The translations under genes and the position numbers were made by a program. Below, in pieces: positions 1 through 4,599 of a DNA stretch of 5,406 nucleotides (position 1 is its first letter; each line of letters begins with the position of its first letter). The DNA is from an archaeon (lineage in GTDB: Archaea; Iainarchaeota; Iainarchaeia; Iainarchaeales; GCA-2688035), in the NCBI GenBank assembly GCA_030616665.1, contig JAUWWX010000075.1, positions 1 through 5,406 of the forward strand. Direction: 5' to 3'. The notes under the pieces are model-generated. The model saw only the letters and a list, made by a program, of their open reading frames with translations, made no database searches and was not told where the DNA came from.

Positions 1-284
1 GCAAGCTGCCCGTCTTGCGTTTCCTCAACTGAGACGTGTACAGCTGCATTTTCCAGGTCTAGGACTTTTACCTTTTTTTCAACAAACAGGGCAATTGCTT
101 TCTTGTCCAGTGGAAGCATTTTTCCAAACAGTCTGATTTTGCCGCATTGGGTGCACTGCTGGAAGTAGAGTTCTGCGGGAACCGCAACAAGGCTGTGCTT
201 TCTCAAAAAGCATTGAAGGCAAAAGCCCTTGATGAATCTGCCGTCTTTTTTGCCGCACAGGGGGCAAAAGTTCTCGCCCTTCAT
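1..284 (-). CDS. nmd3: NMD3 family ribosome biogenesis protein, N-terminal part (cut by the left window edge)
   Basis: Translating the minus strand from ATG at 284 gives 94 complete codons with no stop before the edge. The N-terminus has three CxxC pairs: C7/C10 (CPLCG), C22/C25 (GFCLQC) and C44/C47 (CTQCG). A 'L..VPAELYFQQC' stretch lies between the second and third pairs. This spacing and the short segment before the last pair are typical of the zinc-binding N-terminus of archaeal/eukaryotic NMD3. In eukaryotes NMD3 binds the large ribosomal subunit late in maturation and serves as its export adaptor; in archaea a subunit-maturation role is inferred. The start lies four bases after the stop of the upstream HExxH gene, so the two are probably co-transcribed. 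A weak GTGAT Shine-Dalgarno-like stretch overlaps that stop codon. A generic zinc-ribbon protein is the main alternative, since the rest of the protein is not visible. Confidence 0.8.
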   Translation of the reverse strand, partial: MKGENFCPLCGKKDGRFIKGFCLQCFLRKHSLVAVPAELYFQQCTQCGKIRLFGKMLPLDKKAIALFVEKKVKVLDLENAAVHVSVEETQDGQL

Positions 285-288
285 AAAA

Positions 289-1062
289 TCACTTTTTCTT
301 TATTGGCTTTTTTCCTTTTGCTCTTTTAACTATCACTTCTCTTGGCACTAGCTTATGAAGCAATTGAATTCCTTTTCTTGTCATGCCACCGTGCTTTTTT
401 AAATAGCTATCTTGTACAAGTTTTTTTTCGTGCTCTTTTAGGTTCAGAGCATCTTGTTTTTTTGGTGGAAACGCAAAGACCAATAATAAGCCGTCAATGC
501 CGTGTCTGTTATAAAAAGCTCTTGCAATAAGATTTCTTCCAAGCCGTCTTGGATGCAAGCTAAATGGGGGTTTTCCCAGCGAGTATGCTAGGGGTTCCCT
601 CAACTTTCTTTTTTTCTTCTCGTGTTCGTATCGAATCTTTGCTGCTTGCCACAAGTTTTTCAGGCTAGGACTGCCTCTTTTTTTAACTTTTTGGCCTAGT
701 CTCTTCTGCCTAGAAAGCAGATCGCTCTTTCCACGTGCTTTTTCAAGCAAGGTTTGAAGTGCGTGTACGCATTCATGATCCAAGCTTTCAACATGGCCTA
801 AATCTTCTATTAGTATTTTATGTTCTCCCCAAGATGAAACATACTTTCCTCTGAGCTTTTGGCTTTTTACACTGCCTCCATAAAAAGGGAGCAGTTCATT
901 CAAAGGTATTCCATAAATTTGTGAAATTCTCTCGAATGCTTTTCTTGTGGTTGGATGCAGGTGCTCATGTCTAAGTCTTTCGCCTCTTCTTGGTGTCGCA
1001 GGGAGCTTCAGAGCCTCGGCTGCTTGAATTTTCCTTCTTTTAACTGGTTTCTTTGCAGGCAT
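289..1062 (-). CDS. Uncharacterised basic protein with HExxH zinc-metallopeptidase-like motif
   Basis: This is a 257-residue protein that I do not recognise as a named family. It carries an HExxH motif at residues 96-100 (DHECVHAL). About 55 residues later comes REPLAY (E156), in the position where gluzincin peptidases carry their third zinc ligand on a helix. This suggests, but does not prove, a minigluzincin-type fold. Both ends are strongly basic (KKPVKRRK near the start, KRAKGKKPIKKK at the end) and residues 115-155 are rich in K and R, as in nucleic-acid or ribosome-associated proteins. There is no signal peptide and no membrane segment, so it is probably cytoplasmic. It is the first gene of a unit whose second gene is NMD3, four bases downstream. 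The ATG has no Shine-Dalgarno and lies where a leaderless transcript from the TATA box at 1089-1096 would begin. Hand counts of several 60-base lines give about 35-45% GC, against about 50-57% in nrdG, and arginine is mostly AGA. The protein could equally be an inactive peptidase-fold protein. Confidence 0.75.
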   Translation of the reverse strand: MPAKKPVKRRKIQAAEALKLPATPRRGERLRHEHLHPTTRKAFERISQIYGIPLNELLPFYGGSVKSQKLRGKYVSSWGEHKILIEDLGHVESLDHECVHALQTLLEKARGKSDLLSRQKRLGQKVKKRGSPSLKNLWQAAKIRYEHEKKKRKLREPLAYSLGKPPFSLHPRRLGRNLIARAFYNRHGIDGLLLVFAFPPKKQDALNLKEHEKKLVQDSYLKKHGGMTRKGIQLLHKLVPREVIVKRAKGKKPIKKK

Positions 1063-1088
1063 ACTAATAAAATCAGTGTTGAAAGAGT

Positions 1089-1096
1089 TATTTAAA
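1089..1096 (-). promoter_or_regulatory. Archaeal TATA box (TTTAAATA) for the HExxH-nmd3 unit
   Basis: On the minus strand this reads TTTAAATA, preceded by the purine-rich GTGGAA, which fits a BRE/TFB element. The box is centred near 1092, so the usual spacing of about 26 bases puts the transcription start near 1066, only a few bases before the ATG at 1062. The lack of a Shine-Dalgarno before that ATG agrees with a leaderless or near-leaderless mRNA. Confidence 0.65.
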
Positions 1097-1121
1097 TTCC
1101 ACTGTTTTTTACTTTTAATTC

Positions 1122-1129
1122 AAAAAAAA
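1122..1129 (-). terminator. T8 tract terminator after the membrane-protein gene
   Basis: The minus strand carries eight consecutive T about 22 bases after the stop codon of the membrane-protein gene (1152-1154). Archaeal RNA polymerase commonly terminates at such T-tracts without a hairpin. It lies about 25 bases upstream of the next TATA box, so the 89-base gap separates two transcription units. Confidence 0.55.
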
Positions 1130-1151
1130 TTCTTCTCTTTTTTCCTGCAAA

Positions 1152-1979
1152 TCACTTTCCCAAAAAAACGCCTTTTTCCAGGCCGAGGTAGAAAACCGCG
1201 TTGAGGACACACTGGTAGGTGGTGAAAATGGCTATAAGAAACCTTGTTGCAATCAGCAGGGAGAAGAAGAAAAGCAGCAGCAGCGTTTGTTCAGGCGAGG
1301 TTAGAACCATTTCAAAGGCCAGCAGGTAGCTTAAGGTGGAAATGAACAGTGATACTATGACTGCCTCTGTAACGTTTTTCTTGTGCTTCAAGGAGGTGTT
1401 GATGGTTTCAGTTATTGCCTTTACAAAGTTTACCCTTTCAAGGCTGCTTATAGGGTAAATGAGGTAAAATAGGATAAGCATGATAAAGATTGAAATAACC
1501 GCAACAATTATTGAAACATAGAGCAAGAAATCGCTGTGCAACAGCAAAGCAGCTGCCATTACAAACATGAAGGGCAGCATTGACGCAAACAACAGGATTG
1601 AGAAAATGAAAAGGGATGCAAAAATTGTTCCAAACCGTCTTACAACAGCAATAAAGGCCTTTCGGAAGTTTATTTTCCTCTTCTTGTAGTATTGGCTGAC
1701 AAGCATTGGGTGCATTGGGTTGACTAGAAAGGAGTCAATAAAGTAGACCACCATTGTGAAGATAATTAGGAAAAGAAGCTGGAACATTATTCCAACCAGT
1801 TCAAGGTTGCCCCTTTCAGCCAGTGCCTCGGGGGAAAAAATGTTGAAGTGAACGATGTAGGTTGGAAGCAGGATAATTATTGGAAGAAAGAAGAATGCTA
1901 CAAGGATTTTTGGTATGAAAAACCTTGGGCATTTCTTCAACAGGATAAAGCTGTCAACCAAAATCCTTACAAAGCTCAT
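1152..1979 (-). CDS. Six-helix integral membrane protein, function unknown
   Basis: This is a 275-residue, very hydrophobic protein with about six predicted membrane segments, near residues 23-46, 61-85, 117-147, 151-175, 204-224 and 231-255. Charged loops connect them; the largest (about 95-115, YYKKRKINFRKAF) and one near 180-203 (SLERVNFVKA, KHKKN) are basic, which suggests both face the cytoplasm. There is no cleavable signal peptide and no recognisable catalytic motif. The repeated layout of helix pairs separated by 'FRKAF' and 'FVKAI' loops resembles several uncharacterised archaeal multi-pass families of the DUF4013 sort, but I cannot assign it to one. The ATG lies two bases after the stop of the beta-CASP nuclease gene. 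A GAGTGA sequence in the last codons of that gene can serve as Shine-Dalgarno, so the two are probably translationally coupled. It is the last gene of its unit, followed by a T8 tract. Confidence 0.8.
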   Translation of the reverse strand: MSFVRILVDSFILLKKCPRFFIPKILVAFFFLPIIILLPTYIVHFNIFSPEALAERGNLELVGIMFQLLFLIIFTMVVYFIDSFLVNPMHPMLVSQYYKKRKINFRKAFIAVVRRFGTIFASLFIFSILLFASMLPFMFVMAAALLLHSDFLLYVSIIVAVISIFIMLILFYLIYPISSLERVNFVKAITETINTSLKHKKNVTEAVIVSLFISTLSYLLAFEMVLTSPEQTLLLLFFFSLLIATRFLIAIFTTYQCVLNAVFYLGLEKGVFLGK

Positions 1980-1981
1980 GG

Positions 1982-3259
1982 CTATTCACTCAAAGTAATT
2001 TTTTTTCCTGCTTCAGGCACGGTAACCTCGATGCCTGTATCCTCCTCTATCCTGTTTTTGAATATTTGAATTATGTCCTTGTCGCCGTGCACCAGCAGAA
2101 TCTGAGCAGGCTGCCATTTGGAAATTGCTTTTAGCATTTCCTGCTGCGAAGCATGCGCTGAAAAATCAAACTTTTCTACCTTTCCCTTTACCTCGTACCA
2201 TTTGCCGTCAATGTATATCTTTTTTGTCTCTATTAAAATGCGCCCAGGCGTGCCCTCAACCTGGAAGCCTGTGAGAAAAACATTACTCTTCTCATCTTTG
2301 TAGAGCTTCTTAAGGTAGTTTAGGGCAGGGCCACCCTGCAGCATTCCTGCTGTGGTAACAATAGCGCTTGGCTGCTTCAAAGCCCTCTTTCTGTCAGCGT
2401 TGTTCTTAATCCACTCTGTTTTTTGCAAGGCTTTTTTCAGGAACCTTGGGTTCTTGAGGAACTGGGGAAATTTCATTGTGACCCTGCTAACCTTTTGGCC
2501 CATTCCATCCAAATAAACAGGGGCGTCTATCTTGTGCTCGTACAAAACGTCAAGTATCTCCTGGCTTCTTCCAACGGCAAAGGCGGGCAGCAGTGCTGTT
2601 CCTCCACCGTCAAGAGTTTCCTTGACTTCTTCAACAAGCAGCTTTTCACATTCCTTTCTTGGCGGGTGGTTCCTGTCGCCGTAGGTTGATTCAATGGCAA
2701 GGAAGTCTACTTTTCCCACGTTTAAGTCGGCTCCCTTAAACAGTCTTGTCTCCTCAACCTTGAAATCCCCTGTATATAAGAAGGACTTTTCTCCCATTGA
2801 AAGCAAGGGCATTGCCGAGCCAAGAATATGGCCTGCGTCAAAAAACTGCATCGAACAGTTCTTTGTAATGTGCAAAACCCTCTTGTATCCAACCGGGAAA
2901 GTGAATTTGGTTGCTTCCTCAATATCTTCTTTTGAAAAGGAAATGCTTTCGCTCTCCAGGCCCGCGATTTTTAATGTGTCAAACCACAGTATCTTGCTAA
3001 TCTCTAGGGTAGGGAAGGTCATATAACTTAAGATGTTTGAGTTGACAAAAAGGTCCGGCAGCGCACCAGAGTGGTCAAGGTGAGCATGGCTTATGATAAC
3101 CGCGTCAAGGTTTGTTTCCACAGGCAAGGGGTATTCGCTCCCCTGCGGCGAAAGCTTTATGCCCCTGTCCAGCAAAATCTTTTCCCCGAAGTCGATAAGG
3201 AAACTGCTTCGCCCTACCTCATTGCATCCGCCAAGGGCTGTGAAAGATATTTTACTCAT
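1982..3259 (-). CDS. aCPSF2-like beta-CASP metallo-beta-lactamase ribonuclease
   Basis: This is a 425-residue protein with all hallmark motifs of the beta-CASP nuclease family, which cuts RNA using two zinc ions. The metallo-beta-lactamase part shows LGGCNEVGRS near the N-terminus, motif 2 HAHLDH (58-63), motif 3 histidine H144 (DAGHILGSA) and motif 4 D165 (YTGDFK). The beta-CASP part shows motif A at E190 (AIESTYGDRNH), motif B H369 (SAHAS) and motif C H391 (LVHGDKD). No catalytic residue appears to be missing. There are no N-terminal KH domains, unlike aCPSF1 (about 640 residues). The length and the CPSF-like N-terminus point to the aCPSF2/YSH1-like group (COG1236) rather than aRNase J, though that distinction needs a tree. 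The expected role is endonuclease and/or exonuclease action in mRNA 3'-end processing or decay in the cytoplasm. The ATG is 22 bases after the ferredoxin stop with no clear Shine-Dalgarno, and the membrane-protein gene follows two bases after its TAG. Confidence 0.92.
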   Translation of the reverse strand: MSKISFTALGGCNEVGRSSFLIDFGEKILLDRGIKLSPQGSEYPLPVETNLDAVIISHAHLDHSGALPDLFVNSNILSYMTFPTLEISKILWFDTLKIAGLESESISFSKEDIEEATKFTFPVGYKRVLHITKNCSMQFFDAGHILGSAMPLLSMGEKSFLYTGDFKVEETRLFKGADLNVGKVDFLAIESTYGDRNHPPRKECEKLLVEEVKETLDGGGTALLPAFAVGRSQEILDVLYEHKIDAPVYLDGMGQKVSRVTMKFPQFLKNPRFLKKALQKTEWIKNNADRKRALKQPSAIVTTAGMLQGGPALNYLKKLYKDEKSNVFLTGFQVEGTPGRILIETKKIYIDGKWYEVKGKVEKFDFSAHASQQEMLKAISKWQPAQILLVHGDKDIIQIFKNRIEEDTGIEVTVPEAGKKITLSE

Positions 3260-3267
3260 GTTAAACC

Positions 3268-3282
3268 ATTCTTCAAAAGAAT
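3268..3282 (-). other. Small inverted repeat between the ferredoxin and nuclease genes
   Basis: ATTCTT-TTG-AAGAAT is a perfect 6-base inverted repeat with a 3-base loop. It lies in the 22-base gap upstream of the nuclease ATG and touches the ferredoxin stop codon. The stem is AT-rich and weak. It could be a minor RNA hairpin or simply chance. Confidence 0.25.
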
Positions 3283-3470
3283 TACCCTTCCTTTACAACT
3301 ATTGCCTTTTCCGGGCAGCTTGCCTCGCATGCCCTGCACTGAATGCACTCCAGTGGTCTTTTTACAACACTTTTCCCATTCTCTATTTCAAAAACGTTTA
3401 CAGGGCAGCACTGCTTGCATGCTCCGCAGCCGGTGCACTTTCCTTTGTCCACAAAGGGTCTCTCAGCCAA
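3282..3470 (-). CDS. 2[4Fe-4S] bacterial-type ferredoxin
   Basis: This small protein has two full CxxCxxCxxxCP motifs, the signature of a dicluster [4Fe-4S] ferredoxin that carries electrons at low potential in the cytoplasm. In the 62-residue form starting at TTG 3470 the ligands are C12, C15, C18, C22 and C42, C45, C48, C52. One extra cysteine (C21, in CKQCCP) sits next to a ligand. I chose TTG 3470 because a perfect GGAGGTG Shine-Dalgarno lies six bases before it. The longer alternative, GTG at 3488 (68 residues), overlaps the upstream stop by four bases (GTGA), a usual coupling arrangement, but it has only a weak GGG upstream and would bury the Shine-Dalgarno in its own codons. It directly follows a DUF1858 redox protein in the same unit, so the two may exchange electrons. 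The identity is sure; the start is not. Confidence 0.88.
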   Translation of the reverse strand: MAERPFVDKGKCTGCGACKQCCPVNVFEIENGKSVVKRPLECIQCRACEASCPEKAIVVKEG

Positions 3471-3476
3471 AAAAAA

Positions 3477-3483
3477 CACCTCC
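3477..3483 (-). promoter_or_regulatory. Shine-Dalgarno GGAGGTG deciding the ferredoxin start
   Basis: GGAGGTG on the minus strand is followed by six T and then TTG at 3470-3468. It overlaps the last stop region of the DUF1858 gene, so termination there could feed initiation here. It supports TTG 3470 over GTG 3488. Confidence 0.6.
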
Positions 3484-3484
3484 T

Positions 3485-3703
3485 TCACTTGCCCTTTTCA
3501 ATTGCCTTGTTCATCTCAGCAAGCATTTTTTTAAAATCTTCTTCGCTCATTCCGTGGCCCTCGGCACCCTGTTGCAGTGTTTCAAACCTTGCAACGTGGC
3601 AGCCAACGCAATGCAAATTATACTTGAGCATTACTGGCACAGTTTGTGGAAATTTCTCGATAATCTCGGCAAAAGTCATTTCCTTGGAAATCTTTCTGGC
3701 CAT
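3485..3703 (-). CDS. DUF1858 domain redox-disulfide protein (hybrid-cluster-associated type)
   Basis: This 72-residue protein matches the DUF1858 family in length and pattern. It has an N-terminal helix-rich part (TFAEIIEKFPQTVPVMLKYNLHC), then C32-V-G-C35-H, then an FETLQQGAEGHGMS segment close to the consensus of this family. Family members are known as small CxxC proteins found alone or fused and near hybrid cluster protein and other redox genes; a disulfide redox role is presumed from the CxxC rather than proven. The ATG at 3703 has no Shine-Dalgarno and sits about 29 bases from the centre of a TATA box inside the end of nrdG, so it probably starts a near-leaderless message. It overlaps or nearly touches the ferredoxin gene downstream, suggesting that the two proteins work together. 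Confidence 0.88.
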   Translation of the reverse strand: MARKISKEMTFAEIIEKFPQTVPVMLKYNLHCVGCHVARFETLQQGAEGHGMSEEDFKKMLAEMNKAIEKGK

Positions 3704-3709
3704 GCTATC

Positions 3710-3727
3710 AAAAAAAACGGCAAAAAA
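3710..3727 (-). terminator. Double T-tract terminator after nrdG
   Basis: On the minus strand, T6 (3722-3727) and T8 (3710-3717) lie within 25 bases downstream of the nrdG stop (3732-3734), separated by GCCG. These are good archaeal T-tract termination sites. They fall between the next gene's TATA box and its start codon, so most of the tract would lie upstream of the expected start of that transcript. Confidence 0.5.
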
Positions 3728-3728
3728 C

Positions 3729-3736
3729 CTTTTAAA
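3729..3736 (-). promoter_or_regulatory. TATA box (TTTAAAAG) for the DUF1858-ferredoxin-nuclease unit
   Basis: TTTAAAAG on the minus strand overlaps the TAA stop codon of nrdG and is preceded by the purine-rich GAGGGGCA. Its centre near 3732 predicts a transcript start near 3706, just before the ATG at 3703. That ATG has no Shine-Dalgarno, as expected for leaderless translation. Confidence 0.6.
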
Positions 3737-4433
3737 TGCCCCTCAACTTGACTTCGTGAAAGAAGGGTTTTAAAATTCCGGCGAAATGCCGCAATTTCTT
3801 CCTGCTATAGGGCCTGCCTCCCTCCAGAGAGTGGTCAAGCAGCTGCACACTTGAGTTGAACTGCTGCAGCGCAAAGAGATTGCTTCCCTTAAGCCACTTG
3901 CCTATCTGCAAAATGTCTGGTTCGCTATGGAGAGAAGGAACAACCGTTGTCCTGAACTCGTAGTGCAAGCCGCTTTTTCTAATAAGCTCGACGCTTTCCT
4001 CTATTGCCTGCAAATCAACCTTTACGCCTGCTGCCTTTTCATATTTCTGTGGCGAGTTTTTAATGTCCATCGCAATGTAGTCAACGGCTTTTTTAGCAAG
4101 CAGCTTCCCCAACATTTTGGGCTTTGAGCCGTTTGTGTCCAGTTTGACCAAAAGACCGGCTTCCTTGAGCTTCTTGCAGAAGGAAAGCAGACCTGAATGC
4201 AGCAATGGCTCGCCGCCTGTAATGCATACCCCATCCAAAAAGCCCTTTCTTTCAGCAAGGAATTGCAACGCCTCTTGCTCTGATATCTTAACGCCTGTGT
4301 CCTTGTCAAGGACAAGCTTCTCATTGTAGCAGAAAGGGCACCTAAAATTGCATTTTGGCAGGAACAAAGTACAGGCAACCCTGCCTGGAAAGTCAATCAG
4401 GGTAGTCTTCTGAATGCCCTTGAAAACAAGCAA
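3732..4433 (-). CDS. nrdG: Anaerobic ribonucleotide reductase activating enzyme, radical SAM (NrdG)
   Basis: This 233-residue radical SAM protein would install the glycyl radical on NrdD, using a [4Fe-4S] cluster and S-adenosylmethionine. The N-terminus FKGIQKTTLIDFPGR is characteristic of the NrdG2 type (TIGR02495). The cluster motif CNFRCPFC gives C28, C32 and C35. SAM-binding elements follow: ITGGEPLL (71-78), KLDTNGS (97-103) and AMDIKNS (121-127). All key residues are present and the length suits the long NrdG2 form. The start is TTG at 4433, with GGTG seven bases upstream; an in-frame stop at 4452-4454 rules out a much longer protein, and no ATG fits the family's N-terminus. It lies 18 bases after the small glycyl-radical ORF, in the expected nrdD-nrdG order. 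A related radical SAM activase for another glycyl enzyme is possible but unlikely given the neighbours. Confidence 0.93.
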   Translation of the reverse strand: MLVFKGIQKTTLIDFPGRVACTLFLPKCNFRCPFCYNEKLVLDKDTGVKISEQEALQFLAERKGFLDGVCITGGEPLLHSGLLSFCKKLKEAGLLVKLDTNGSKPKMLGKLLAKKAVDYIAMDIKNSPQKYEKAAGVKVDLQAIEESVELIRKSGLHYEFRTTVVPSLHSEPDILQIGKWLKGSNLFALQQFNSSVQLLDHSLEGGRPYSRKKLRHFAGILKPFFHEVKLRGI

Positions 4434-4440
4434 AGCAAAA

Positions 4441-4444
4441 CACC
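4441..4444 (-). promoter_or_regulatory. Shine-Dalgarno GGTG for the nrdG TTG start
   Basis: AAGGTG sits in the 18-base gap after the small glycyl-radical ORF, with seven bases between GGTG and TTG 4433. It supports this non-ATG start, which also fits the family's usual N-terminus. Confidence 0.5.
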
Positions 4445-4451
4445 TTAAATT

Positions 4452-4598
4452 TTAACCAAAACTTTCAAGGGACTTTTTCACGTTGAATGTCTTCCTTTCC
4501 CTGAACTCTTCCTGCTTGCCTGTGTTCCAGTTCTGGACAGGCCTTAGATATCCTACAACCCGGCTGTAAACCTCACACTTTGCATTGCATTTCGGCAT
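4452..4598 (-). CDS. nrdD: Separately encoded C-terminal glycyl-radical segment of NrdD
   Basis: This 48-codon ORF encodes what is normally the very end of class III ribonucleotide reductase. C4 and C8 (KCNAKC) are zinc-site-like. They are followed by EVYSRVVGYLRPV, with G16 in RVVGY the expected radical glycine, and then by NWNTGKQEEFRERKTF, the usual NrdD tail. NrdG would make a radical on this glycine; in the folded enzyme it must sit close to the active-site cysteine of the large chain. Here it is out of frame with the preceding NrdD piece: that piece stops at TAA 4602-4600 and this ATG begins at 4598, one base later. A GGGAGGT Shine-Dalgarno nine bases upstream supports translation as its own polypeptide. 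Removing a single base at the junction (GCATAAAATG to GCAAAAATG) would restore one continuous protein, so a recent frameshift or sequence error is the main alternative. A self-standing radical domain has a precedent in GrcA/YfiD, which replaces the damaged end of pyruvate formate-lyase. Confidence 0.85.
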   Translation of the reverse strand: MPKCNAKCEVYSRVVGYLRPVQNWNTGKQEEFRERKTFNVKKSLESFG

Positions 4599-4599
4599 T

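Noticed and set aside
79..267. A 62-codon minus-strand ORF.
   Set aside because: It is in a different frame of the NMD3 coding sequence. The NMD3 frame, with its three CxxC pairs, explains the same bases.
280..300. Similar AAGTGATTT sequences at 286-296 and 1149-1157 as a repeat or operator.
   Set aside because: Both are lysine-stop codons followed by T-rich bases at gene ends. The match is short and explained by coding.
3071..3773. Two overlapping 226-codon plus-strand ORFs opposite the nuclease start, the ferredoxin and DUF1858 genes.
   Set aside because: Their translations are cysteine/serine/proline-rich without recognisable domains. They lie antisense to three well-recognised genes and look like by-products of codon bias on the other strand.
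4446..4455. TTAAAATTTA upstream of nrdG as a possible TATA box.
   Set aside because: Its centre is only about 17 bases from the TTG start, so the transcript would begin inside the gene. The stretch is accounted for by the stop codon of the small ORF and the spacer.
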